Below, one piece after another: positions 8,258 to 16,942 of a stretch of 64,000 nt of DNA (position 1 is its first letter; the number at the start of each line of letters is the position of its first letter). The notes below the pieces were generated by a model, which saw only the letters and a program-made list of their open reading frames with translations, was not told the DNA's origin and made no database searches. The stretch comes from Steroidobacter gossypii (GTDB lineage Bacteria; Pseudomonadota; Gammaproteobacteria; Steroidobacterales; Steroidobacteraceae), in the NCBI RefSeq assembly GCF_016801985.1, contig NZ_JAEVLS010000003.1, positions 682,001 to 746,000 on the forward strand, in the 5' to 3' direction. The translations under genes and the position numbers were made by a program.

Positions 8258-8752
8258 GTGGCGTTGGCGAAAGTCTCAAAAAAGACGCAGGTCGCGAATG
8301 TGGCTCAGCATGTGAGTCAGCTCGGCTCGAACGTGGTGTGGCCGTCGTCGCCGGACGAGGCGCAGCTCGAACGCGTGCCCAATCCGCATCCGGACAAGAT
8401 GTACCTGGCGCGCTTCACCGCGCCGGAGTTCACCTCGCTGTGCCCGGTCACCGGGCAGCCGGACTTCGCGCATCTGGTCATCGACTATGTGCCCAAGCAA
8501 TGGCTGGTAGAGAGCAAGTCGCTCAAGTTGTACCTGGGCTCGTTCCGCAACCACGGCGCCTTCCATGAGGACTGCACTGTCGCCATCGGCGCACGCCTGG
8601 TGGATTTCCTCAAGCCGCGCTGGCTGCGCATCGGTGGGTACTGGTATCCGCGCGGCGGCATCCCCATAGATGTGTTCTGGCAGACGGGCAAGCCCCCCGA
8701 GGGGCTCTGGCTGCCGGACCAGGGCGTGCCCGGTTACCGGGGCAGAGGCTGA
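8258..8752 (+). CDS. queF: NADPH-dependent 7-cyano-7-deazaguanine (preQ0) reductase
   Basis: Reduces preQ0 to preQ1 in queuosine biosynthesis. The 164-residue length fits the unimodular (YkvM-type) Que[15 protein letters not shown] carries the nucleophilic Cys that forms the thioimide, and [21 protein letters not shown] is the QueF signature plus the residues that hold the substrate. GTG 8258 or TTG 8264 starts translation; TTG has AGAGG five bases before it, GTG overlaps it. The frame remains open further upstream, but it runs through a terminator hairpin, so those codons are not believed. No other queuosine gene is nearby. Confidence 0.93.
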   Translation: MALAKVSKKTQVANVAQHVSQLGSNVVWPSSPDEAQLERVPNPHPDKMYLARFTAPEFTSLCPVTGQPDFAHLVIDYVPKQWLVESKSLKLYLGSFRNHGAFHEDCTVAIGARLVDFLKPRWLRIGGYWYPRGGIPIDVFWQTGKPPEGLWLPDQGVPGYRGRG

Positions 8753-8773
8753 GTGCACCGAAGGCCGTCAGCT

Positions 8774-8782
8774 CTGGTATAT
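8774..8782 (+). promoter_or_regulatory. putative extended -10 promoter for the 4.5S RNA
   Basis: TGGTATATT is an extended -10 element (TG, one base, TATATT). No good -35 is visible. It lies about 40 bases upstream of the folded part of the SRP RNA, which would allow a short leader removed by processing. Confidence 0.45.
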
Positions 8783-8821
8783 TCCGCCGCCGCATTCGAC
8801 CGCCGATTTTCGTGGGCTTCT

Positions 8822-8938
8822 ATGGCGGCTCGCGTCGGTTTCTCCGCGACGATCAGCCGCGAACCCCGCCAGGCCCGGAAGGGAGCAACGGTAACGGTGA
8901 TATCGGGCGCCGGAGAAGCGCCGGCGCGGGCCGTCTCC
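8822..8938 (+). ncRNA. ffs: signal recognition particle 4.5S RNA
   Basis: The conserved SRP apical domain CCAGGCCCGGAAGGGAGCAAC sits at 8869-8889. Flanking arms 8824-8834 and 8925-8935 pair over eleven consecutive positions (two G-U pairs), and the inner TTTCTCCG/CGGAGAA arms extend the rod. Length (about 115 bases), the lone hairpin shape and the position just before dnaX all match gammaproteobacterial 4.5S RNA. It binds Ffh for co-translational targeting of membrane proteins. An open frame fused to dnaX runs through this RNA, but the dnaX start lies downstream of it. Ends are approximate. Confidence 0.92.
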
Positions 8939-9027
8939 ACGGCAGCGGTTGGCGGCGTTTGGGGTTGGCGGAGACAGGGCCGCTGGCCGTACTTCATTCC
9001 ACCGCCAATCGCGAACAGCTAACTGCT

Positions 9028-10683
9028 ATGTCTTATCTAGCACTTGCCCGCAAATGGCGGCCGCGCAGTTTCACCGAGCTGGCTGGCCAGGATCACGTCA
9101 TGCGCGCGCTGGTTAACGCGCTGCAGACCGGGCGGGTCCATCATGCATTTCTGTTCACCGGCACGCGAGGCGTAGGCAAAACCACCATCGCGCGCATTCT
9201 CGCCAAGTCGCTGAATTGCGAAACCGGCATGACGCCAACGCCGTGTGGCGTCTGCAGCGCCTGCCGCGAGATCGACGAAGGTCGTTTCGTCGACCTGATC
9301 GAAGTGGACGCCGCCTCGCGCACCAAGGTCGATGACACGCGCGAGCTACTCGATAACGTGCAGTACGCGCCGGCGCGCGGCCGCTACAAGGTCTACCTCA
9401 TCGACGAAGTGCACATGCTCTCGACGCACTCGTTCAATGCGTTGTTGAAGACGCTCGAAGAGCCGCCGCCGCACGTCAAATTTCTGCTCGCCACCACCGA
9501 TCCGCAGAAGCTGCCGGTGACGGTGCTGTCGCGCTGTCTGCAATTCAACCTGAAGCGTTTCCCACCCGCGATGATTCTCAAGCGGCTGCAGTTCATCTGC
9601 GAGCAGGAGAACATCGAGTTCGAGCCCGAGGCGCTGCGCCTGGTCGCGCGCGCCGCTGAGGGCAGCATGCGCGATGCCTTGAGTCTGCTCGATCAAGTCA
9701 TCGCATTCGGCGGCGGCAAGCTGACGGGCGACGACACCCGCACCATGCTGGGCACGCTGGATCGTGCGCAGGTGTTCGGCATCGTCGAAGCGTTGATCGC
9801 GCGCGATGCTCGCAAGGTGCTCGAGCATGTGAATGAGCTGGACGAGCATGCGCCCGACTATCGCGAAGTGCTCGCCGAGCTCGCCGCGCTCATGCAGAAG
9901 CTCGCGCTGCTGCAGGCAGTGCCGGACTTGCAGATCGATGAGTCCGAAGACGTCGAGGCTTACAAGAAGCTTGCGGCCGCGATTACGCCGGAAGATGCGC
10001 AGCTGTTCTATCAGATCGCCATCGTCGGTCGTCGGGATCTGGAGTTGGCGCCGGAGGCGCGCGGCGGCTTCGAGATGGTGCTGTTGAGGATGTTGGCGTT
10101 CAGCGTGCAGGAAGTGTCCGCCGCCTCCGCGGGTGGCAGTGCGCCGGCGCCAGCGCGTGCATCAGCTGCCTCTGTCGGCGGCGGTGTGCCAGCCTCGGTG
10201 CGGGCTGCTGCGGCGGCGCCTGTCGCGAACAACAGCGTGCCTGCTGCGAACGTCGCAGCCCCTGCGCCAAAGGCGGCGCCCGCGGCCGGAAGCAATGGCG
10301 ATGCCGATTGGGCGACGATGGTTCAACAGATGAATCTGGGCGGCATCACGCGCCAGCTCGCCGTGCATTGCATGTTCCTCGGCCGGCAAGGAAACAAAGT
10401 TCGTCTGTCGCTCGATCCGGAAGGGGCGCACTTTCGCACCAACCTGATGGAAGACAAGCTCAAGCAGGCGCTGAGCACGTATTACGGCGAGGCCGTGGTG
10501 CTGGAGTTCGTCGAAGGCGCGAACGAGGCGCTGAATACGCCGGCGCGTCAGCTCAAAGCCGCGGCCGACGATCGCCTGCAGAACGCGCGCGCCGCCATCG
10601 AGAGCGATCCCAACGTTCGCGCCATGAAAGAAATCTTCGGCGCGACGGTCACGCCCGAGTCGATCCGGCCGACCGATCATTGA
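9028..10683 (+). CDS. dnaX: DNA polymerase III subunit tau/gamma
   Basis: The clamp-loader ATPase. The start ATG 9028 gives MSYLALARKWRPRSF, the standard DnaX N-terminus. Walker A is GTRGVGKTT, the zinc-binding CETGM...CGVCSAC follows, Walker B is YLIDEVHMLS, and the sensor region is LLATTDPQKLPVTVLSRC. Residues about 365-430 are a linker rich in Ala, Pro and Val, after which the C-terminal tau part (WATMVQQMNLGG...) binds the polymerase and helicase. Length is 551 residues. I saw no A-rich slippery site of the E. coli type that would make gamma. It is the first gene of dnaX-ybaB-recR. Confidence 0.96.
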   Translation: MSYLALARKWRPRSFTELAGQDHVMRALVNALQTGRVHHAFLFTGTRGVGKTTIARILAKSLNCETGMTPTPCGVCSACREIDEGRFVDLIEVDAASRTKVDDTRELLDNVQYAPARGRYKVYLIDEVHMLSTHSFNALLKTLEEPPPHVKFLLATTDPQKLPVTVLSRCLQFNLKRFPPAMILKRLQFICEQENIEFEPEALRLVARAAEGSMRDALSLLDQVIAFGGGKLTGDDTRTMLGTLDRAQVFGIVEALIARDARKVLEHVNELDEHAPDYREVLAELAALMQKLALLQAVPDLQIDESEDVEAYKKLAAAITPEDAQLFYQIAIVGRRDLELAPEARGGFEMVLLRMLAFSVQEVSAASAGGSAPAPARASAASVGGGVPASVRAAAAAPVANNSVPAANVAAPAPKAAPAAGSNGDADWATMVQQMNLGGITRQLAVHCMFLGRQGNKVRLSLDPEGAHFRTNLMEDKLKQALSTYYGEAVVLEFVEGANEALNTPARQLKAAADDRLQNARAAIESDPNVRAMKEIFGATVTPESIRPTDH

Positions 10684-10726
10684 GGTTTCAATTTCTGGGA
10701 GCCAGTTTTTTTGGCGGAGTTGAGTT

Positions 10727-11053
10727 ATGAAAGGCAACATCGGCAACATGATGAAACAGGCGCAGCAGCTGCAAGCCAACATGCAGCGCGCGCAGGCCGA
10801 GATCGCCCAGCTCGAAGTCACGGGCGAGGCGGGCGGCGGCATGGCGAAGGTGGTCATGACCGGCAAGCATGAAGTGCGCCGGGTGACGCTCGATGCTTCC
10901 ATCGTGAGCAGCGACGATAAGGACATGCTGGAAGACCTGATCGCCGCGGCCATCAACGACGCCGTGCAGAAGGTCGACCGCACGACGCAGGAGAGAATGG
11001 CGAGCTTGATGGGTGGGCTGAATCTGCCGCCCGGGTTCAAGATGCCGTTTTGA
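10727..11053 (+). CDS. ybaB: nucleoid-associated protein YbaB/EbfC family
   Basis: A protein of 108 residues. It begins [20 protein letters not shown], the long N-terminal helix of YbaB, and ends with a short [15 protein letters not shown] tail that matches the family closely (GGxxLPpGfKlPF). These small DNA-binding dimers coat the nucleoid and are always found between dnaX and recR. The recR start follows after one base, so translation is probably coupled. Confidence 0.95.
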   Translation: MKGNIGNMMKQAQQLQANMQRAQAEIAQLEVTGEAGGGMAKVVMTGKHEVRRVTLDASIVSSDDKDMLEDLIAAAINDAVQKVDRTTQERMASLMGGLNLPPGFKMPF

Positions 11054-11054
11054 C

Positions 11055-11654
11055 GTGATCTATCCGCCGTCTCTGATTCGCTTGATCGAAGCGTTGCGCT
11101 GTCTGCCTGGGGTCGGGCCGAAGTCGGCGCAGCGCATGGCGTTTCATTTGCTGGAGAAGGACCGCAACGCTGCGGGTCTGCTCGCGGACGCCTTGCAGAA
11201 GGCGGTGACGGGCGTGGGGCGATGTCAGCGCTGCCGTATGTTCGCCGATGCCGAGCTGTGTCCGATCTGCGCATCGACCTCGCGCGATCGGGCGACCTTG
11301 TGCGTGGTCGAGTCGCCGGCGGACGTCGCCGCGATCGAGCAGTCCGGCAGCTACCGTGGAACGTATTTCGTTTTGATGGGCCATCTGTCGCCGCTCGATG
11401 GCATCGGGCCGGATGAGCTGGGCTTTGCGCAATTGGAAACATTGCTCAAAGCAGGCGAGGTGAGCGAAGCCATTCTCGCCACCAGCACGACCGTGGAAGG
11501 CGACGCCACCGCGCATGTGATCGCCGAGATCGCTGCTCGTCACCATGTGAAATCCAGCCGCATCGCCCATGGCGTGCCGATCGGCGGCGAGCTGGAGTAC
11601 GTCGATGGCGGCACGCTGGCGCACGCGCTCGCCGGACGGCGCACGCTGACCTGA
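11055..11654 (+). CDS. recR: recombination mediator protein RecR
   Basis: Acts with RecF/RecO to load RecA at gaps. The 199-residue protein has the helix-hairpin-helix region [20 protein letters not shown], a C4 zinc finger CQRC...CPICAS, and a Toprim domain that starts [13 protein letters not shown] and includes [15 protein letters not shown] Walker-like end ([12 protein letters not shown]) is conserved. GTG 11055 is the start, one base after the ybaB stop. The region from 11655 to the convergent XRE gene is short and holds nothing clear. Confidence 0.95.
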   Translation: MIYPPSLIRLIEALRCLPGVGPKSAQRMAFHLLEKDRNAAGLLADALQKAVTGVGRCQRCRMFADAELCPICASTSRDRATLCVVESPADVAAIEQSGSYRGTYFVLMGHLSPLDGIGPDELGFAQLETLLKAGEVSEAILATSTTVEGDATAHVIAEIAARHHVKSSRIAHGVPIGGELEYVDGGTLAHALAGRRTLT

Positions 11655-11736
11655 CGCGTTCTGTCGCGGGCCCCGAACGAGCAGGCGCTCGCTCGTACGC
11701 CCATGTGCGGCCGGCGTCGGCTGATGGCGAGTTCGC

Positions 11737-12495
11737 CTACGCAGCCGTCTTTTTCGCGCGAGGTTTCGCTTTGGTCTGCTGAGGCGCGCTCTTCGGCTCG
11801 GGAGGCGTCAGGCGCACCTGATCCTCACCGTGCAGGCCCATCAGCGACTCCATCAGATCTTCCTCATCCGCGCTCGAGCACACGCCCAGCACCGTCGCCT
11901 CATCGCAGCCTTCGGCCGCGACGTACGCATGTCCCATGTTCGAATCGATATAAATCGACTCGCCGGCCTCGAGCACGATGGGATCGTAGAACTCGGTGTG
12001 CACTTCGATCTGTCCTTCGATCACGAAGATATATTCCTCGCCCGAGTGATGCACCAGTTCGCCGAACTCCTCGACGCTCTTGGCGCGGATGCGCGTCAGG
12101 ATGGGGATCATCCGCTTGCGCCGCAACTCGGCGCATAAATAGTAGTAATCGTAGTTCCTGGTGTTGACGCGGATCGCCTGATCGATGCGCCCGATGCTGC
12201 GTCGGGCGGTGACCGCCTGCGAGGCCTGCTCGGTCGGCTCGGCGAACAGATCCGACATGCGAATCTTCAACCGCTCGCTCAATTGCAACAGTTTGTCGTA
12301 GGTGAGGGTCAGCCGGTCGTGCTCCACCTTGGCGAGCGTGGAGAGCGGAATGCCGGTGCGATCGCTCATCTCCTTGAGCGTCCAGTCATTGCGCGTCCGT
12401 AACGCGCGAATCACGCGGCCCAGGGTGGGCTTGTCGGCGGACTTCTCGGTGCGCTGGTTGGCGACGCGCTTGTCGGCGAGCTTGGCTGTTTTCAT
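11737..12495 (-). CDS. XRE-family transcriptional regulator with cupin sensor domain
   Basis: A protein of 252 residues. The HTH_3 domain lies at about residues 28-85 (RVIRALRTRNDWTLKEM, then GIPLSTLAKVEHDRLTLTYDKLLQLSERL). After a linker, a cupin beta-barrel follows (HHSGEEYIFVIEGQIEVHTEF and LEAGESIYIDSNMGHAY; the E and H residues are typical metal/ligand-site positions). The C-terminus is a Pro/Lys-rich tail. Regulators of this build (SutR/PuuR-like) sense small metabolites and often control an adjacent catabolic or transport operon. It faces the serine hydrolase-TonB receptor-dgcN genes across a 148-bp gap that holds a strong promoter, so it is the likely local regulator. Confidence 0.85.
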   Translation of the reverse strand: MKTAKLADKRVANQRTEKSADKPTLGRVIRALRTRNDWTLKEMSDRTGIPLSTLAKVEHDRLTLTYDKLLQLSERLKIRMSDLFAEPTEQASQAVTARRSIGRIDQAIRVNTRNYDYYYLCAELRRKRMIPILTRIRAKSVEEFGELVHHSGEEYIFVIEGQIEVHTEFYDPIVLEAGESIYIDSNMGHAYVAAEGCDEATVLGVCSSADEEDLMESLMGLHGEDQVRLTPPEPKSAPQQTKAKPRAKKTAA

Positions 12496-12556
12496 CGGGG
12501 TTCATTCTACCGGATGACCGTTCCGTCTTACCTCGATGGTGTTTTGCACGATCAGG

Positions 12557-12593
12557 TTGACGATTCTCCAATCAGGACTATTATTCCCAATAA
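12557..12593 (+). promoter_or_regulatory. sigma-70 promoter with palindromic operator candidate
   Basis: TTGACG at 12557-12562 and TATTAT at 12579-12584 are separated by 16 bases, close to the sigma-70 consensus. Overlapping the -10 and start region is the palindrome TTATT-CCC-AATAA (12581-12593). ATCAGG is repeated at 12551 and 12571. The site lies upstream of the serine hydrolase gene (start 12644) and between it and the divergent XRE-cupin gene, so the palindrome is a fair operator candidate for that regulator. Confidence 0.6.
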
Positions 12594-12643
12594 GAGAAAA
12601 TACCGCCGCCCCAAGAAGCGGCCCTGACGCAGGCGAGGATGCA

Positions 12644-14638
12644 ATGCGCGTACGCATGGCGACGACGTTGATGGCGGCCCTGTATTTCCTGACGGGCGCG
12701 GCATGGGCCCAGGAAGGCGCGCAGCTGCCGCCGCCCGGGCCTGCGACTGAAGCCTCCATTCCCCAGGCCGAGGCGCCGCCGGGCGCGGCGCCGCTGACGC
12801 GGGCCGATCTCGAAGCCTGGCTGGATGGCTACCTGCCTTATGCAATGCAGGTGGGCGGCATCGCCGGCGCCGTCGTCGTGGTGGTGAAAGACGGCGAGGT
12901 CCTGCTCAAGAAAGGTTACGGCTACTCGGATGTGGCCGCGCGCAAGCCGGTGGATCCCGATCTCACTTTGTTTCGGCCGGGCTCGATCTCCAAGCTGTTC
13001 ACCTGGACGGCGGTCATGCAACAGGTGGAGCAGGGCAAGCTCGATCTGGATGCCGACGTGAACCAGTATCTCGATTTCGAGATTCCGCCGCGCGACGGAC
13101 AGCCGGTGACCCTGCGTCACATCATGACGCACACCGCGGGCTTCGAAGAGCAACTGAAGGGTCTGATGGGCGAGGTGGGCCAGCCCGTCGCAGGTTTCGA
13201 AGAACGCCTGAAAGATTGGGTGCCCACGCGCATCTTCGCGCCGGGCACGACGCCCGCGTATTCGAACTATGCGACCGCGCTCGCCGGTTACATCGTCCAG
13301 CGCGTGTCCGGCGTGCCGTTCGACGATTACATCGAACAACACATCTTCCAGCCGCTCGGCATGCAGCACTCGAGTTTTCGCCAACCGTTGCCCGAGTCGC
13401 TCGAGCCGCTCATGTCCAAGGGCTACGAAGTCGCCTGGGGCGAGCCGAAACCTTTCGAGATCGTGGGCGTGTCGCCGGCGGGCAGCTTGTCCGCGTCCGG
13501 CGCGGACATGGCGAAGTTCATGATCGCTCATCTGCAAAAAGGCGCTTACGGCTCGGCGCGCATCCTGCAGGAGAGCACCGCCGAGCAGATGCACACTACC
13601 GCGCTCACTATTCTGCCGCACGTGCATCGGATGCTGCTCGGCTTTTACGAGCAGAACCAGAACGGCCATCGCGCCCTCGGCCATGGCGGCGACACCAACT
13701 GGTTCCACAGCGACCTGCATCTGTTCGTCGACGATGGCGTCGGCATGTATCTCTCGTTGAACAGCGGCGGCGTCGGCCCGGCCAGTCACAGCATTCGCAG
13801 CGCCTTGTTCGAGCAGTTCGCCAATCGTTATCTGCCGGGGCCGACGCTCGACGGCAAGGTCGAAGAAACAACCGCCGCGGAGCACGCTCGCATGATTGCC
13901 GGCGTCTACGACAACTCCCGGCGGGTCGAGTCGAGCTTTTTCAGCCTGCTGGGCCTGATGGGTCCGATCAAGGTCTACGTCAACCCGGACCACACCATCG
14001 GTGTGTCGCTCGCCGACAGCTTAGGCGGCGGCCCGGTGAAGTGGCGAGAAGTCGAGCCGTTCGTGTGGCGTGATGTGAATGGCACGACGTTGCTATCCGC
14101 GCAGGTCGCGAACGGCGAGGTGGTTCGCTTCAGCTTCGATGGTCTGTCGCCGTTCATGATGTTCGATCGCACGCCGGCGTCGCGATCGCCGACCTGGCTG
14201 GTGCCAGCGCTGGTGCTCGCCTTGATCTCTCTGTTGCTGACCAGCCTCGCGTGGCCGGTGTCCGCGCTCGCTCGCAAGCACTATGGCGTGCCGTATGACT
14301 TGAGCGGCGAAGACGCAAAGGCGCATCGCTGGATCCGAATCGCCGCGACGGCCTCGGTCGCTGTATGCATCGCGTGGGCCGCCACCATCAGCCTGATGAT
14401 GAGCGACTTGAGCATGCTCTCGGAGAGCTCCGATCCGTGGGTGTGGCTGATGCAACTGCTCTCGCTGGTGGTGTTCATCGGTGGCGCGGTGCTCGGCGTA
14501 TGGAATGCGTGGACGGTCGTGCGCAGCGCGCGCAAGTGGTACGCCAAGCTCTGGGCGGTGGTGCTGGCCGTGTCGCTGCTGGTGCTGCTCTGGGTGGCGC
14601 TTGCGTTCCACCTGATTGCCTTCGATGTGAACTATTGA
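12644..14638 (+). CDS. membrane-anchored serine hydrolase (beta-lactamase / DD-peptidase fold)
   Basis: A protein of 664 residues. It has a signal peptide (residues 1-22, TGAAWAQ cleavage region) and a penicillin-recognising catalytic domain: SxxK as SISK (114-117), YxN as YSN (206-208), and HGG in GHGGDTNW (about 347-350) in place of KTG. A beta-rich region follows. The last 130 residues hold four hydrophobic helices (starting TWLVPALVLALISLLL), which should anchor it in the inner membrane with the active site in the periplasm. Substrates could be D-amino-acid peptides, beta-lactams or esters. ATG 12644 has AGGCGAGG before it. It opens the run of genes through the dipeptidase. Confidence 0.85.
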   Translation: MRVRMATTLMAALYFLTGAAWAQEGAQLPPPGPATEASIPQAEAPPGAAPLTRADLEAWLDGYLPYAMQVGGIAGAVVVVVKDGEVLLKKGYGYSDVAARKPVDPDLTLFRPGSISKLFTWTAVMQQVEQGKLDLDADVNQYLDFEIPPRDGQPVTLRHIMTHTAGFEEQLKGLMGEVGQPVAGFEERLKDWVPTRIFAPGTTPAYSNYATALAGYIVQRVSGVPFDDYIEQHIFQPLGMQHSSFRQPLPESLEPLMSKGYEVAWGEPKPFEIVGVSPAGSLSASGADMAKFMIAHLQKGAYGSARILQESTAEQMHTTALTILPHVHRMLLGFYEQNQNGHRALGHGGDTNWFHSDLHLFVDDGVGMYLSLNSGGVGPASHSIRSALFEQFANRYLPGPTLDGKVEETTAAEHARMIAGVYDNSRRVESSFFSLLGLMGPIKVYVNPDHTIGVSLADSLGGGPVKWREVEPFVWRDVNGTTLLSAQVANGEVVRFSFDGLSPFMMFDRTPASRSPTWLVPALVLALISLLLTSLAWPVSALARKHYGVPYDLSGEDAKAHRWIRIAATASVAVCIAWAATISLMMSDLSMLSESSDPWVWLMQLLSLVVFIGGAVLGVWNAWTVVRSARKWYAKLWAVVLAVSLLVLLWVALAFHLIAFDVNY

Positions 14639-14692
14639 GATGGCGCGTGAGACCGCATGCGTGATTGGCAACTACAACGATGGGGAGCGACT

Positions 14693-16924
14693 ATGAGTGT
14701 CTTCATGAAAACGTCGCGCGGCGTGAGATTCGGCGCATGCAGCGGCGCGCTGGCGTTGATGATGAGCGCCACCCACGCGGGCGCGGCCGAATCGCGCGAC
14801 AGCGGGGTGATCGATGAAATCATCGTCACCGCGCAGAAGCGCAGTGAGAGCGTGCAAGACGTGCCGGCCTCCGTCAGCGCGTTCAGCCAGGAGCAGTTGA
14901 CGCGCGTGCATGCGACTCAATTGCAGGATTTCGCCGCGTACATGCCCGGCATCAACATCACCAACGGCGGCTCGCCCGGCCAGACCTCGATCACGTTGCG
15001 TGGTATCGCTCCGGTCGGTCCCGGCTCGGTGGTTGGAACTTATATCGACGACACGCCGCTCGGCGCCAGCAACAACTATGCGCGCGCCAGCTTCTTCGTG
15101 CTGGACATGATGCCGTACGACGTGGAGCGCATCGAAGTACTGCGTGGTCCGCAAGGCACGCTATATGGCGCCGGCGCCATGGGCGGATTGTTGAAATATG
15201 TGATGCGCGATCCGAGTACCGAGGCGTTGGAATTTCGAGCGGGCGTGGAAGGATTTGATATCGCGGGCGCCGACGATCTGGGTTGGGGGGCGCGCGCCGG
15301 TATTAACGTGCCGTTGGGCGACACGATTGCGCTGCGTGCGAGCTACTTCACGCAGAACACGCCGGGCTACATCGAGAACGTGGCCACCGGCCAGGAAGAT
15401 GAGAATGAGCTCGAGCAGAGCGGCGGTCGCGCCTCGCTGCTGTGGCAGATGAGCGAATCGGTCTCGCTCACTCTCGGCGGCCTGTGGCAACGGCTGGACT
15501 CGGACAACAACGCCAGCATGGCGTTTGCGCTGGCCGATATCGATCCGCCGCGGGCAGGCAGCGGTTTCGGGGATCTGCGCACCTCGCATCCCATCGAGCA
15601 GCCTTTCAGTAAGGACGTGGATTACTACTCGGCGACGCTCAATTGGGATCTGGGCTGGGGTGAATTCACCTCGGCCTCGAGCTACTCCAGCATGAAAACC
15701 ACGCAGCGCCAGGATGCGAGCATCACCTTCGGCTCGCTGTTTCCGCTCTTGACCGAGGGGCTGGTGCCCGAAGGCCTGAGCTTGTTCGATCTGACCCTGG
15801 AGCTCGACAAATGGACCCAGGAGTTTCGGCTCGCATCGAGCGATGAGGGCCGCGTGCAGTGGCGCGTCGGCGCGTTCTACACAGAGGAGGAGAGCGAGAA
15901 CTCGCAGTACGCCTATGCCTTCGATCAGCAGCGACAGCCGATCGAGCTTTTCTCGCCATTCTTCGCGATTGCATTGCTGCCCTCGGAATACGAGGAGTTC
16001 GCCGCGTTCGGCGATGTGACATTCAAGATCAGCGACAGCTTCGACGTCGTCACGGGCCTGCGGTGGGCGCGCAATGAGCAGAAGTTCCGCCAGATCACCG
16101 GCGGCGCGATTCTGCCGGAAGAGAACACCCCGGGCGTGTCCGAAGAGGATGTGTTCACGTATGCGGTGAGTCCGCGCTGGCACGTGAGCGAGGACACGAT
16201 GGTGTACGCACGCGTTGCGAGCGGCTACCGTCCCGGCGGGCCGAACCTCATCCTGCCGGGCGTGCCCCCAAAGGTCGACGCCGATGAGCTGACCAACTAC
16301 GAGATCGGCCTCAAAACCGTTTTTCTCGAGGGTCGTGCACTGATCAACACCGCGCTGTTCTATATCGATTGGCAGGACATTCAGCAGTTGCAGGGCTTTG
16401 GTGGCGTTTCCGCGCTCGACAACGCAGGCGACGCGAAGAGCCAGGGCGTGGAGTTCGAGTCGTTGTTCTCGGTGGCCGATGCGTTGCAGCTCGGGTTCAA
16501 CTTCTCGTACACCGAGGCGACGCTCGAGTCGAGTCCGCCCGAGCTCAACAACAGGTTTGGCGTGCAGCTGCCGGATGTGCCCGAGTGGAACGCCTCGCTC
16601 ACGGTCGACTACGAGTTCACGGCGTTCGGCGGTCGCGAGGCGCACGTCGGCGCGGGCTGGCGTTACGCGGACGAGCGGTTTTCAGAGGTGGTCACGCTCA
16701 CGGACAACCTGGCTTACACGCTGCCTTCTTATGATGTGCTGGACTTGAATGCGGATGTACAGTTCGACAGCATGACCGTGCGCGTGTTCGTGAAGAATGT
16801 GACCGACGAGCGTGCATTCACCGGGGGCGACACGACGGTCGATGGGATCAATCGGCCGGTGCGTCTGGACTTGGGCGTATTGCAGCCTCGCACCGTGGGC
16901 TTGAGCCTGGATTTCCAATTCTGA
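14693..16924 (+). CDS. TonB-dependent receptor
   Basis: An outer-membrane active transporter of 743 residues. The start ATG 14693 has GGGGAG six bases before it. A signal peptide ends near THAGAAE. The TonB-box-like IDEIIVTAQKR is followed by a plug (VPASVSAFSQEQL, SITLRGIAP, VERIEVLRGPQGTLYGAGAMGG) and a beta barrel that ends with the C-terminal aromatic VGLSLDFQF. No N-terminal STN domain is present, so it transports without signalling. Its place between the serine hydrolase and dgcN suggests that it brings peptides or related compounds into the periplasm. Confidence 0.92.
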   Translation: MSVFMKTSRGVRFGACSGALALMMSATHAGAAESRDSGVIDEIIVTAQKRSESVQDVPASVSAFSQEQLTRVHATQLQDFAAYMPGINITNGGSPGQTSITLRGIAPVGPGSVVGTYIDDTPLGASNNYARASFFVLDMMPYDVERIEVLRGPQGTLYGAGAMGGLLKYVMRDPSTEALEFRAGVEGFDIAGADDLGWGARAGINVPLGDTIALRASYFTQNTPGYIENVATGQEDENELEQSGGRASLLWQMSESVSLTLGGLWQRLDSDNNASMAFALADIDPPRAGSGFGDLRTSHPIEQPFSKDVDYYSATLNWDLGWGEFTSASSYSSMKTTQRQDASITFGSLFPLLTEGLVPEGLSLFDLTLELDKWTQEFRLASSDEGRVQWRVGAFYTEEESENSQYAYAFDQQRQPIELFSPFFAIALLPSEYEEFAAFGDVTFKISDSFDVVTGLRWARNEQKFRQITGGAILPEENTPGVSEEDVFTYAVSPRWHVSEDTMVYARVASGYRPGGPNLILPGVPPKVDADELTNYEIGLKTVFLEGRALINTALFYIDWQDIQQLQGFGGVSALDNAGDAKSQGVEFESLFSVADALQLGFNFSYTEATLESSPPELNNRFGVQLPDVPEWNASLTVDYEFTAFGGREAHVGAGWRYADERFSEVVTLTDNLAYTLPSYDVLDLNADVQFDSMTVRVFVKNVTDERAFTGGDTTVDGINRPVRLDLGVLQPRTVGLSLDFQF

Positions 16925-16942
16925 ACGAGCGTCCGAGCCAAC

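Noticed and set aside
8812-9027. N-terminal extension of dnaX reading through the 4.5S RNA
   Set aside because: The sequence folds as SRP RNA and the standard DnaX start MSYLALARKWRPRSF is at 9028.
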